A stretch of 50,692 nucleotides of DNA, from assembly GCA_028292485.1 (NCBI GenBank), contig JAQGMG010000012.1, positions 1 to 50,692 of the forward strand. The letters run 5' to 3'. This DNA comes from Rhodocyclales bacterium. Its GTDB lineage: Bacteria; Pseudomonadota; Gammaproteobacteria; Burkholderiales; Rhodocyclaceae. Of this stretch, positions 26,392-35,168 are shown piece after piece (position 1 is the first letter of the stretch; each line of letters begins with the position of its first letter). The notes below the pieces were generated by a model. It was not told the DNA's origin. It did not search any database and worked only from the letters and a program-made list of their open reading frames with translations. The position numbers and the translations under genes were made by a program.

Positions 26392-26637
26392 ATGGACAAC
26401 CAAGCAATCTACGACCGCCTGACAGAAATATTTCACGACGTATTCGATGACGACAGCATCGTCGTGACGCCTGAGCTGACGGCATCCGATATCGACGAAT
26501 GGGACAGCCTGACGCATATCCGCCTCGTCGTATCCATCGAGCGCAGCTTTCATCTGAAATTCTCGGCCGCCGAAGTGGGCCGCCTCAAGAACGTCGGCGA
26601 GTTCGTCGAGCTGATCCGGATGAAGGCCGCCGCGTGA
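26392..26637 (+). CDS. Acyl carrier protein of the EPS acylation module
   Basis: An 81-residue acidic helical protein. The phosphopantetheine site is Ser39 in DIDEWDSLTHIRLV, and helix IV is LKNVGEFVELIRM. The length and pattern fit a discrete ACP. It lies between an SGNH/MBOAT pair and MaoC, SDR and FkbH genes, so it should carry the acyl intermediate made by these enzymes. The start is ATG 26392 with GGGACC 8 bases before it. Its TGA (26635-26637) overlaps the GTG start of the MaoC gene, indicating tight translational coupling. No phosphopantetheinyl transferase is in the window; the housekeeping one may serve. Confidence 0.88.
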   Translation: MDNQAIYDRLTEIFHDVFDDDSIVVTPELTASDIDEWDSLTHIRLVVSIERSFHLKFSAAEVGRLKNVGEFVELIRMKAAA

Positions 26638-27083
26638 GCATCGCCGAAGCGCCCGCCCTGGCGGACGCAGCCACTCTCGCTTTGAACGAACTTGCCGAAG
26701 GCCACTCGGCCAGCGTCGACTTCACCATCACGCACGATGACATGCGCGCCTTCGCAGTCATATCCGGCGACCGCAACCCCCTGCATACCGACGACACTTT
26801 CGCGCGCAGCAAGGGCTTCGAAGGTGCCGTGGTTTACGGCGCCCTGCTGGTTGCCAAGGCGTCGCAACTGATCGGCATGAAATTGCCTGGCCGTGACGCC
26901 GTCTGGGCCAGCGTGTCGATGGAGTTCCGCAAGCCGCTCTACGTCAATCAAGCAGCACAGGTCGAAGGGACCGTTGCAGGCGTATCGGTCTCGACTGGCA
27001 TGATCGAGCTGAAACTCAGCGTTCGCGCCGCAGGAAAATTGCTGGCCAAGGGCCAGGCGGAGGTGTTGCTTGCCCAGCCGTAA
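26634..27083 (+). CDS. MaoC-type (R)-specific enoyl hydratase/dehydratase
   Basis: A 149-residue single hot-dog domain. The hydratase 2 motif is complete: FAVISGDRNPLHTDDTFA, with catalytic Asp and His, followed by GFEGAVVYGALLVAKASQLIG. Members hydrate trans-2-enoyl thioesters to (R)-3-hydroxyacyl thioesters or do the reverse. The GTG start at 26634 overlaps the stop of the ACP gene (GTGA). The substrate is probably an acyl group on that ACP or the related CoA ester. The next gene (SDR) begins inside its 3' end, so the four genes form one translational unit. A role in PHA or fatty-acid metabolism is possible for such enzymes elsewhere, but the context argues for polysaccharide decoration. 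Confidence 0.85.
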   Translation: MSIAEAPALADAATLALNELAEGHSASVDFTITHDDMRAFAVISGDRNPLHTDDTFARSKGFEGAVVYGALLVAKASQLIGMKLPGRDAVWASVSMEFRKPLYVNQAAQVEGTVAGVSVSTGMIELKLSVRAAGKLLAKGQAEVLLAQP

Positions 27084-27786
27084 GCGCTTCCTCGTTTCGG
27101 GCGGTTCCGGCGGCATCGGTGCAGCGGTGTGCCACGAACTCGCCACGCGCGGCTTTTGCCCCATCGTCGGCTATCGCAGTAACCAGTTCGCCGCGCATGA
27201 CATTGCCGAGCGCAACGACGGCATCGCGCAGCATCTCGACCTCACGTCCGGGACATCCATCATGGATGCGGTCGATCACATCGAGGCACTGACGGCGAGC
27301 GACGCAAACGATGGTGGAGCACTTGCCGGCGTGATCCTGTGCGGCTCGCCGCCACTCGCGCTGGCACCGTTCGGCAAGATCACGACCGAGGACCTGCAGT
27401 TGCAGTTGCAGGTCAATGTCATCGGCCCGCAGCTGCTGCTTGCGGAACTGGTGCGGCGCTGCTTCCGTAAGAACAAGGAAGGCATCGTGGTCGGCGTGCT
27501 GACCCAGGCTATGGGACAAAACAAGGATGCGACACATCACGGCCATGGCGTCGCCTCGGGCATGGGTGCCTATGTCATCGCCAAGTACGGCATGGCCGGC
27601 CTGCTCGAACTGCTCGCCGCGGATTACCCGTGGTTACGCGTTCGCTCCGTCAAACCCGGTTATACCGAGACGCCGATGCTGCAGGCATTCGACGAACGCT
27701 TCCTCGCGCTTCAGCGCGAAAAACAGGAATTCCTGACGCCGCAACAAGTCGCGTCACTCATCGTTGAGGAGGCACTCGCACCATGA
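27070..27786 (+). CDS. Short-chain dehydrogenase/reductase (FabG-like) of the acylation module
   Basis: A 238-residue Rossmann protein. The cofactor motif FLVSGGSGGIGAAV is at residues 7-20. A catalytic YVIAK (about residues 170-174) follows ASGMGA; the lid motif is VKPGYTETPM. The family reduces 3-ketoacyl thioesters or oxidises alcohols with NAD(P)(H). The start is TTG at 27070; GGAGGTG lies 7 bases before it, inside the end of the MaoC gene, which overlaps by 14 bases. The stop overlaps the FkbH start (ATGA at 27783-27786). In this setting it likely sets the 3-hydroxy group of the acyl chain before or after the MaoC step (inference). Confidence 0.85.
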   Translation: MPSRKRFLVSGGSGGIGAAVCHELATRGFCPIVGYRSNQFAAHDIAERNDGIAQHLDLTSGTSIMDAVDHIEALTASDANDGGALAGVILCGSPPLALAPFGKITTEDLQLQLQVNVIGPQLLLAELVRRCFRKNKEGIVVGVLTQAMGQNKDATHHGHGVASGMGAYVIAKYGMAGLLELLAADYPWLRVRSVKPGYTETPMLQAFDERFLALQREKQEFLTPQQVASLIVEEALAP

Positions 27787-29720
27787 GTAACAGCCTATTC
27801 ACGCAAATGGCATGGCTGCCACCGGCACCATCCGGTTTCGCCGCGCAGTGCAAGGCAGAAGTCCCTGCACAGGAAAGCCTCGGCCGCCACTTCCAGGCGC
27901 TTGCCGCGCACGCGCTCGACGAGAACAATCTCATCAAGCTGGCAAAGACGATCCGCAAGGCGCGCGACGCTGGCAAGTCGCTCGCACCGCTGACGCCCTT
28001 CCGCCTCGGCATCATCAGCAATGCCACTTCGCACTTCCTGTTGCCGGCACTCGAAGCCACGGCAGCGCGTCACGGTATTGCGCTCGAATGCATCGAGGCC
28101 GACTTCGATCAGGTAATGCAGGAAGCGCTGTCGCCGGAATCGACGATCAATCGTGCGCAGCTCGATGCCGTGCTCATCGCCGTCGACTACCGCGGCCTGC
28201 CGCTCAAGACCTCGGCGGGCGATGGCGACACCGCAAAGGCCAGCGTGGTCGCTGCATTGACGCACCTCAACATGGTGCGCAATGGTCTCAAGCGGAATGG
28301 CAAGACCATCTGCATAATTCAGAATATCGCGCGCCCGGTCGAAGCCTTGTTCGGCGGGCTCGACGCCGTGCTGCCCGGCACCTTGCGCAGCCTGATCGAC
28401 GATATCAATCGCGGCATTGCCGAAAGCATTCTCGACACCGAAGACCTGCTGTTCGATGTCGCGCATCTGGCTGAAACCGTGGGCCTCGCCGACTGGCACG
28501 ACGCGACGATGTGGAACATGGCCAAGGTACCGTTCGCCAGCGTGTTCCTGCCGCTTTACGTCGACCACGTCTGCCGCCTCGTCGCCGCAATGCGTGGCAA
28601 GAGCCGCCGTTGCCTGATCCTCGATCTGGACAATACGGTATGGGGTGGCGTGATCGGTGACGACGGGCTGGAAGGCATTGTCATAGGCCAGGGCGACGCC
28701 ACCGGCGAAGCCCATCTCGCCGTACAGCGCACCGCGCTGAACCTGCGCGATCGCGGCGTGGTGCTCGCCGTGTCATCGAAGAATACGGATGAAGTCGCAC
28801 GCGGCCCGTTCAGGAATCATCCGGAAATGCTGCTGCGTGAAGAGCACATCGCCGTCTTCCAGGCCAACTGGAACGACAAGGCAACCAACATCACGGCCAT
28901 CGCCAAAGAATTGGCGCTTGGCCTCGATGCCATGGTGTTTCTCGACGACAACCCCGTCGAGCGCAACCTGATCCGTCAGATGCTGCCGCAAGTCGCCGTG
29001 CCGGAGTTGCCCGCTGATCCGGCGCTCTACGCGCGCACCCTGCTCGCCGCAGGCTATTTCGAGTCGATCACGTTTTCGGTAGAGGACAAACAACGCGCCG
29101 GCTTCTACCAGGACAACGCACGCCGCGTCGCCCTGCAATCGCAAGCCGGCGACATGGATGCCTACCTCCAGTCGCTCGACATGGTGATGACCGTGCAGCG
29201 CTTCGACGAGACCGGGCGCTCGCGCATCGCGCAGCTCATCAACAAATCCAACCAGTACAACCTCACCACGCGTCGCTACACCGAGGTGGAAGTCGCCGAC
29301 ATCGAAAACGATGCGGACTGCTTCGCACTGCAGATACGCCTCGCCGATGTCTTCGGTGACAACGGCATGATCAGCGTCGTCATCTGCCGTCACGAGCTCG
29401 ACTCCTGGCACATCGACACCTGGCTGATGAGCTGTCGCGTGCTGGGGCGCAAGGTCGAGCATGCAGTGCTCGATGTGCTGTGCCAGCAAGCACAACGCCG
29501 AGGCATCACGCAGCTCATCGGCATCTACATCCCGACCGACCGCAATGCACTGGTCGAGGACCACTACGCCGGGCTGGGCTTCATGCCGGTCGATGCGCCT
29601 GACGATGGCAGCACGGTCTGGCAATTGCCTATCGACAACGTCGCGAATAGCGCCCTGCCGATGGCGGTGCGCTGCATCGCTCTCGATCCGCTGGCGGAAG
29701 GAGTGGCTCATGCCTCGTGA
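27783..29720 (+). CDS. FkbH-like HAD-superfamily protein (HAD-IIIC)
   Basis: A 645-residue protein in three parts. An N-terminal SGNH-like region (about 70-250: LGIISNATSHFLLPALE, LDAVLIAVDYRGLPL) precedes a HAD-IIIC phosphatase domain (about 275-430) with CLILDLDNTVWGGVIGDDG (nucleophile DxD), SSKNTDEV and MVFLDDNPVERN. A C-terminal GNAT-like region (about 450-630) has TTRRYTEVEV. In polyketide clusters FkbH proteins take 1,3-bisphosphoglycerate, dephosphorylate it and load a glyceryl unit on an ACP. Here an ACP lies four genes upstream in the same coupled unit. So a glyceryl-ACP may be formed and used by the MBOAT to decorate the EPS; native gellan is a known polysaccharide with glyceryl esters. 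The start is ATG 27783 (GAGGAGG upstream), overlapping the SDR stop. Confidence 0.88.
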   Translation: MSNSLFTQMAWLPPAPSGFAAQCKAEVPAQESLGRHFQALAAHALDENNLIKLAKTIRKARDAGKSLAPLTPFRLGIISNATSHFLLPALEATAARHGIALECIEADFDQVMQEALSPESTINRAQLDAVLIAVDYRGLPLKTSAGDGDTAKASVVAALTHLNMVRNGLKRNGKTICIIQNIARPVEALFGGLDAVLPGTLRSLIDDINRGIAESILDTEDLLFDVAHLAETVGLADWHDATMWNMAKVPFASVFLPLYVDHVCRLVAAMRGKSRRCLILDLDNTVWGGVIGDDGLEGIVIGQGDATGEAHLAVQRTALNLRDRGVVLAVSSKNTDEVARGPFRNHPEMLLREEHIAVFQANWNDKATNITAIAKELALGLDAMVFLDDNPVERNLIRQMLPQVAVPELPADPALYARTLLAAGYFESITFSVEDKQRAGFYQDNARRVALQSQAGDMDAYLQSLDMVMTVQRFDETGRSRIAQLINKSNQYNLTTRRYTEVEVADIENDADCFALQIRLADVFGDNGMISVVICRHELDSWHIDTWLMSCRVLGRKVEHAVLDVLCQQAQRRGITQLIGIYIPTDRNALVEDHYAGLGFMPVDAPDDGSTVWQLPIDNVANSALPMAVRCIALDPLAEGVAHAS

Positions 29721-31128
29721 TCTGTATTCGAAGACCTCGCTGGCACGAGGAACTGCCGGAGAACCAGCCAAGGTCGTGCCTTTCGTGAGGCGCGGTACTG
29801 GCAGCATCAGGCAGCCGGAATCCCGCGACAAGCTCAAATGCCTGTGGATCTCGCGTGACATTCCTTTTCCGCAGGATGCCGGCGACAGGATCTATTCCGC
29901 CAATATGGCAGATGCATCGGCGCTAGCCGGCGTGCAGGTCAGCTTCATTGGCTATGGCGCAGCCGTACCGGGGAATCTGCCGGGCGCATGGGCCGACCAG
30001 TCAATGATTGCCACCCACGTCCTCGCGGGCCACAAGCGCGGCAAGTTGAATGCGCTGTTCAGTCATCTGCCGATTGCTGCCGCCATTCACGCCACGCCCG
30101 AGTACCGGGCCGTGCTTGCGCGGCAACTGGCGGAAGACTGGGACTTCCTCGTCATCGACAGCTACGGTTCAGGCTGGGCGCTGGACGCCTGCCTTGCTGC
30201 CAGGGAACGGGCGCGAAACACTGGCGGCAAGGTGCCGACGATTGTCTATTTCTCACATAACCACGAAGAATCCATCTGGCGCAGCATGGCCGCGCAAGGT
30301 CAGGCCAGCCTGCCGAAGCGGCTCGCGCTGTGGCAGAACTACCTCAAGGTACGTGCGCTGGAGCGGCGCCTGGTGGCACGCGCCGATATGGTGTCGGCCA
30401 TCACCGAAGAAGACGCGCAGACCTATACACAGCAAGCCGCCGGCAAACCCACGGTGACGCTCACACCGGGTTACTCGGGCTGGTCAGTGCCCGAGCGCAC
30501 CATCGACGCCAGCACGCCGCGTCGCGTGGTGCTTGTCGGCTCGTTCCGCTGGGTCGTCAAACAGGAAAACCTGCGTCGTTTCCTGGAGCTTGCCGATGCG
30601 CGCTTCAAGCAACATGACATCTGCTTCGATGTCATCGGCGACGTGCCGCAAGCCTTGCTCGACGAACTGCGCCCGACGCTTCAGGCAACGCAGTTTCACG
30701 GCTTTGTAGATGATATTGCGCCCTACTTTGCAACCGCACGCATGGCCGTCGTGCCGGAAGTCATCGGCGGTGGCTTCAAGCTCAAATATCTCGACTACCT
30801 GTTCGCACGCGTGCCGATCGCCACCATTGGCGAAGCTGCTGCCGGGCTACCGCAAGCGATTCGCGACAATATGCTCTGCTGCGACGATCTGGCCCAGTTG
30901 ATCGACGTGATCATCGCTACCATCGACCAGCACGAGCACCTGAACACGCTGCAGCAGCAAGCCTTCACCGCAGCCCATTCGCTTTTCGACTGGAAGGATC
31001 GTGGTGCTGCACTCAGGCGCGCGGTCGAGTCACTGCAGACTGGGAGCAAGCCAGTGACTCACCTCTCACCAGGCAGCATCGCCAAGCTGCCGCGTGCGCT
31101 GCCTGAGGCATGGGAGCCACGGCCATGA
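29710..31128 (+). CDS. Glycosyltransferase, GT4-like (GT-B fold)
   Basis: A 472-residue protein. The N-terminal Rossmann part has CLWISRDIPFPQDAGDRIYSANMA and YFSHNHEESIWR; the C-terminal part has VVLVGSFRWVVKQENLRRFLE, FDVIGDVP, FHGFVDDIAPYFATARMAVVPEVIGGGFKLKYLDYLFARVPI, the usual donor-binding region with E..GG..K in place of the classical EX7E motif. It should add one sugar of the EPS repeat; donor and acceptor cannot be told. The start is ATG 29710 with GGAAGGAG upstream, overlapping the FkbH gene by 11 bases. The C-terminal ~30 residues are not conserved-looking. The next GT gene overlaps its stop (ATGA). Confidence 0.82.
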   Translation: MPRDLYSKTSLARGTAGEPAKVVPFVRRGTGSIRQPESRDKLKCLWISRDIPFPQDAGDRIYSANMADASALAGVQVSFIGYGAAVPGNLPGAWADQSMIATHVLAGHKRGKLNALFSHLPIAAAIHATPEYRAVLARQLAEDWDFLVIDSYGSGWALDACLAARERARNTGGKVPTIVYFSHNHEESIWRSMAAQGQASLPKRLALWQNYLKVRALERRLVARADMVSAITEEDAQTYTQQAAGKPTVTLTPGYSGWSVPERTIDASTPRRVVLVGSFRWVVKQENLRRFLELADARFKQHDICFDVIGDVPQALLDELRPTLQATQFHGFVDDIAPYFATARMAVVPEVIGGGFKLKYLDYLFARVPIATIGEAAAGLPQAIRDNMLCCDDLAQLIDVIIATIDQHEHLNTLQQQAFTAAHSLFDWKDRGAALRRAVESLQTGSKPVTHLSPGSIAKLPRALPEAWEPRP

Positions 31129-32051
31129 TCAGCATGGTGATCCCCACACGCAATCGCGCCCACACCCTGCGCCTCGTGGCGCCGAGTTACTTCGCGCAGG
31201 AGATGGTGTCTGAAATCATCTTTGTCAGCGACGCTGGCGACGACGACAGCGAGGCCGTGTTGCGCGACGTCGCGCGCCTTCATCCCGAAGTGGCATTTCG
31301 CTTCCTGCGCAACGAGACACGTCAGGGCGCCTCGCAATCGCGCAATATCGGCATCGCTGAAACCAACCATCCCTTCGTCCTGTTTTGCGACGACGACGAA
31401 TACCTCGAACCCGGCTACGCCAGCGTTTGCCTGAAAAAGCTACTTGCCTATCGCGCAGCCGCCGTATCGGGTCGACGCGTCTATATGCAGACCGGCGAAA
31501 CACAAGCCCAGGCCCTCGAGCGCTTCGGCACCGGCATGCGCAACACCGCGCCGTTCCGGCCCATGCTGTGCGAATACGTCAATGGCGCGCGCTTCGACGG
31601 CGACATACGCCTGCCTTTTACCAACGCCATCATCCTGACGCGGCGCGAACTGCTATTGCAGCACCCCTTCGATGGCCACTACGCGCGTGGCAACGGTTAC
31701 CGCGAGGAGACCGACTACCAGATGAATCTCTTCGTGAACGGGCACGACATCTTTGTCACCAATGCCGTGCACAGTGTTCACCTGCCGATGAGCCAGGTAC
31801 GCACCGGTGGTCAGCGCACCAGCAAACTCAAGCGCCTGTACTGGTCGATCTATTACACCCGCTACTTCTTCGACAAGTACTACGACGCCTACGCCAGACG
31901 CATGAACCTGCAGGCGCCACGCTGGCTCGCCCTGCTCGCGTTCAGCATCTTTGCCGTCTATCGCGATACCCTGCGGCCACCGTTGCATGCCATTGCCATG
32001 CAGGCGCTGCGCATGCGACAGGGCTCCCAGCCACGGCCTGCGGCCTTTTGA
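31125..32051 (+). CDS. Glycosyltransferase family 2 (cytosolic)
   Basis: A 308-residue protein. The GT-A motifs are ISMVIPTRNRAHTL, EIIFVSDAGDDDS, GASQSRNIGIAE and VLFCDDDEYLEPGY (DxD metal site). C-terminal aromatic helices (LYWSIYYTRYFFDKYYDAY, LALLAFSIFAVYRDTL) may touch the membrane. It likely adds one sugar to the lipid-linked repeat. ATG 31125 overlaps the TGA of the upstream GT (ATGA), and GGGAG lies before it; an in-frame ATG at 31110 is also possible. The Tat-exported GH16 gene follows after 21 bases. Confidence 0.83.
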   Translation: MISMVIPTRNRAHTLRLVAPSYFAQEMVSEIIFVSDAGDDDSEAVLRDVARLHPEVAFRFLRNETRQGASQSRNIGIAETNHPFVLFCDDDEYLEPGYASVCLKKLLAYRAAAVSGRRVYMQTGETQAQALERFGTGMRNTAPFRPMLCEYVNGARFDGDIRLPFTNAIILTRRELLLQHPFDGHYARGNGYREETDYQMNLFVNGHDIFVTNAVHSVHLPMSQVRTGGQRTSKLKRLYWSIYYTRYFFDKYYDAYARRMNLQAPRWLALLAFSIFAVYRDTLRPPLHAIAMQALRMRQGSQPRPAAF

Positions 32052-32072
32052 TGGCCGAGTGATGTTCGAATC

Positions 32073-34121
32073 ATGAAAAACTCCCCACGACACGAATTCC
32101 GCTTGCAACGACGCCACTTCCTGCGCGACTCAGGCCTTGTCGCCGGCAGTCTGTGGCTGCCACGCAGTGTCTTTGCCAACACGTCTGATCGCACGCTGAA
32201 CTTCTGCGGCAAGTTGCCCGAGGGCATGCACTTCCAGCGCGAATCGCGCGCCACGCTTGCCAGCATTGCCGACAAGGGAGCCGGCCTGAGCGTCGTTGCC
32301 GCGTCGCAGCCGCGCTTTGTCGGCACCCCTGCGGATTGTCAGGGCGTACTACTGGAAGGTGCAGCGCAAAACCGCGTACGCAATGCCAATGCGCTAAGCC
32401 CGCAGTCCTTCGCGCTCAGCAATGGCGGCGATGCAACGCCCGCGCCGAACGAGAAAGGGCCCGATGGCAGCGCCGGCGTCATAAAGCTCAGCCGCAGACC
32501 GACCGGTGGAAACAGCATCGTAGATATGTGGGTGCCGACCGCTGCCGATGGCGACTTCTGCACCGCATCGGTGTGGCTGCGCTCGCCTGCGGGCAGCGGA
32601 ACCTGGCGTCTGCGGCTGATCGATTTCACCACCTACAACGGCAATGCGGCACTGGTCGAAGTCGGGCCGGAGTGGCAGCGCTACGCCGTCACCCTGACCC
32701 TGCATCTGCGCGACACCGGCGCACGCCGTTTCGCCGTTGCGCTCAGCGAGCCGGTGCTCAAGCCGGGCATGACGGCCGACCCGCGCACTGCACTCACGCA
32801 GGTTCTGATGTGGGGTCCACAGGTCGAATCGGGCAACGATGCCAGCTCCTACGTGCCACCCGGCGAGCCCGCCATGACCCGCAGCGCCGACGCGCTTTCA
32901 ATGCCTTCTTCATGGCTCCCCGCCAGCGGCGGCGTCACGCTCAATCTGCCTGCTGGCGGTCGACACGGCGCCGTCATCCTTGATGCCGGTGACAAGAGCG
33001 GTGGCAACGACGGCGGCCTGCGTCTGCAGTACACGAACAGTGGCTGGCTGAGGGCACGTGTCGGTAGTGTCACCGCCACAGGCTTTGGCGACCGTACCGC
33101 CGACACCTGGGTGCGACTCGAATGGAGTGGCGCCGGCGTGCAGATTTTTTCGGGAAAAACCGAGAGCACCATGACGCCGCTGGCCAACACCGCAGGCAAA
33201 GCGCGTCTCGATGTGGGCCAACGCATGCGCCTGGGCATGACCGACCAGGGAGGGCAGCCGCTGAACCGCCCCTTGGCGCTTGCGAAAATCACCGCCGCGA
33301 CGGCGCCGCTGGCAAGCATCAAGGCACCAGCATTCGTGTCGAATGCCTATCGCATAAGCTTCGAAGACGATTTCAACGACAGCAATCTGACGCGCATCAA
33401 TGAAAACGCCACGGGTGGCAAACCCGGCGCACCGGCCTGGCGCAGTCGCTACCGTCACGAGCGCAACAAATTCATTAACGCCGAGAAACAGATCTACGTC
33501 GATCCCGCCTATACGGGTTCCGGCACACAACCGGTTGGCATACAGCCTTTTGCCATTGCCGACAGCGTGCTGACGATTCGCGCCGAGCGCACGCCCGCAC
33601 CACTGCTCGGCGCGCTGTCGGGCCAGCGCTATACCTCTGGCTGCATCACCACCGAACTGACGCACTGGCAGACCTACGGTTATTTCGAAATGCGCGCTCG
33701 CCTGCCGCGCGGCAAAGGCTTCTGGCCTGCATTCTGGCTGCTGCCCAAGCGCGCCACATGGCCACCGGAAATCGACGTGCTGGAAGCATCCGGCGCGCGG
33801 CCGCACGACGTTCATGTCGGCTTCCTCGACAAGTCGCAGAAATATGCGCAGGAGACTGGCAAATGGGTCAACAACGGCATCGACACCTCTGACGCGTTTC
33901 ACCTCTATGCGCTCGAATGGACGGCCGACCAGATCGCCTACTTCATCGATGGCAAGCAGGTCTTCCAGGTCGGTCCGCATGGCATTCACGAAGACATGTA
34001 CCTGCTTGCCAATTTGGCACTGGGCAGTCACGACGCGGGCTGGGTGCCCGATCCTGACGACTCGACGCCTTTCCCCGGCAAGTTCGAAATCGATTACATC
34101 CGCGCTTACAGCAAGAGCTGA
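32073..34121 (+). CDS. Tat-exported GH16 glycoside hydrolase with N-terminal binding domains
   Basis: A 682-residue protein. The N-terminus has a twin-arginine signal, QRRHFLRDSGLVAGSLWLPRSVFA. Residues ~50-270 form a beta-rich, carbohydrate-binding-like region (NSIVDMWVPTAADGDFCTASVWLRSP..., YTWR-type jelly-roll pattern), ~290-400 a second beta domain. The C-terminal ~250 residues are a GH16 domain: ISFEDDFND, FEMRARLPRGKGFWPAFWLLPKRATWPPEIDVLEASG (catalytic E-I-D-V-L-E), FHLYALEWTADQIAYFIDGKQVF and FEIDYIRAY. GH16 enzymes cut or transglycosylate beta-1,3/1,4 glucans and galactans. In an EPS operon it probably trims, releases or remodels the polymer in the periplasm or outside. Tat use implies folding before export, unusual for a Ca/Cys-poor GH16. 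It lies between GT genes. Confidence 0.88.
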   Translation: MKNSPRHEFRLQRRHFLRDSGLVAGSLWLPRSVFANTSDRTLNFCGKLPEGMHFQRESRATLASIADKGAGLSVVAASQPRFVGTPADCQGVLLEGAAQNRVRNANALSPQSFALSNGGDATPAPNEKGPDGSAGVIKLSRRPTGGNSIVDMWVPTAADGDFCTASVWLRSPAGSGTWRLRLIDFTTYNGNAALVEVGPEWQRYAVTLTLHLRDTGARRFAVALSEPVLKPGMTADPRTALTQVLMWGPQVESGNDASSYVPPGEPAMTRSADALSMPSSWLPASGGVTLNLPAGGRHGAVILDAGDKSGGNDGGLRLQYTNSGWLRARVGSVTATGFGDRTADTWVRLEWSGAGVQIFSGKTESTMTPLANTAGKARLDVGQRMRLGMTDQGGQPLNRPLALAKITAATAPLASIKAPAFVSNAYRISFEDDFNDSNLTRINENATGGKPGAPAWRSRYRHERNKFINAEKQIYVDPAYTGSGTQPVGIQPFAIADSVLTIRAERTPAPLLGALSGQRYTSGCITTELTHWQTYGYFEMRARLPRGKGFWPAFWLLPKRATWPPEIDVLEASGARPHDVHVGFLDKSQKYAQETGKWVNNGIDTSDAFHLYALEWTADQIAYFIDGKQVFQVGPHGIHEDMYLLANLALGSHDAGWVPDPDDSTPFPGKFEIDYIRAYSKS

Positions 34122-34153
34122 CCACTTACAGACATCCAGGACGAGAGAAGAAC

Positions 34154-35158
34154 ATGGCCGAATCAATGCAGACAACTGCCAACGAGGATGTCGACGTAGA
34201 CGTGATCGTGCTGTCGTGGAACCGCGTGGATGACACGATTGCCGCGATCCAGAGCGCCCACGATCAGGCAGGCATCAGCAAGCGCATCCTGATCGTCGAT
34301 CAGGGCAGCGACCAGGAAAACCTGGCACAGCTGGAATCTTTTCTCCGCGCCGTACCTGAAGCACGCCTGCAGAAACTGGGGCGCAACTCCGGCGTCGCTG
34401 GCGGCCGCAATATCGCCAGTGCAATGGGGCGTGCGCGTTACATCGTGGCCCTCGACAGCGATGCGGTGTTTGCCGATAGCCAGGCATTGGCGCGTGCCGT
34501 GCAGCAGCTCGATGATCATCCCAACCTGTGCGCCATCGGCTTTCGCATCGAGAACTTCTTCACCGGGCAAAACGACGACACCTCGTGGGACTACCCTGCC
34601 GGACGCACGCCCGACCAGGGCTTCCTCACCACGCGTTTCATCGGTGCCGGTCATGCCATCCGTCGCAGCGTTTTCGAAGCAGTCGGCGCTTATGACGAAC
34701 GACTTTTCTTCTGCGGCGAAGAGCTGGACCTGTGCTACCGCATGCTCAATACCGGCAAGCGTATCGCCTATGCGCCGGAAGTCGCCATCCGCCACAAGGT
34801 ATCACCGGAGCATCGCGTGTTCTGGGGCAAAGGCCGCTTCTTCTACACGGTGCGCAACAACCTTTATACCGCACGCAAATTCGGTGCGTCCTTGCCGCGC
34901 CAGGCCTTGTCGGCCGCAGCCTTCTTCGTAAAGGGCTGGCGCAACGGCATCGCGCGCGAGGCCTTGCGCGCCAGCCTTGCATCGATTCGCATGTGCCGCG
35001 TGTTCGCGCGCTCGCATGAAGACAAGCGCTACTACCAGCTGAGCCAGGAAACCTGGGACTACATTCACAGTTGCGAGCCCACGCGCTCCGACAGCTTTGT
35101 GCGCAAGGTCGCACGCCAATTCTCCATGCTGCCGCATCAAAGCAGCAATGGCAGTTAG
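34154..35158 (+). CDS. Glycosyltransferase family 2, rhamnosyltransferase-like
   Basis: A 334-residue protein. Motifs: VDVDVIVLSWNRVDDTIAAIQS, ILIVDQGSDQ, LGRNSGVAGGRNIAS, YIVALDSDAVFAD (DxD), FIGAGHAIRRSVFEAVGAYDERLFFCGEELDLCYRM and the ED-x-D-like acid-base region, AIRHKVSPEHRVFW. This is the pattern of WbbL/rhamnosyl-type GT2 enzymes. It should add one EPS sugar in the cytosol; the sugar is not certain. The start ATG 34154 follows GAGAGAAG. It is 10 bases before the next GT gene's own RBS, so the transcript continues. Confidence 0.83.
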   Translation: MAESMQTTANEDVDVDVIVLSWNRVDDTIAAIQSAHDQAGISKRILIVDQGSDQENLAQLESFLRAVPEARLQKLGRNSGVAGGRNIASAMGRARYIVALDSDAVFADSQALARAVQQLDDHPNLCAIGFRIENFFTGQNDDTSWDYPAGRTPDQGFLTTRFIGAGHAIRRSVFEAVGAYDERLFFCGEELDLCYRMLNTGKRIAYAPEVAIRHKVSPEHRVFWGKGRFFYTVRNNLYTARKFGASLPRQALSAAAFFVKGWRNGIAREALRASLASIRMCRVFARSHEDKRYYQLSQETWDYIHSCEPTRSDSFVRKVARQFSMLPHQSSNGS

Positions 35159-35168
35159 GAGCGAGAGC

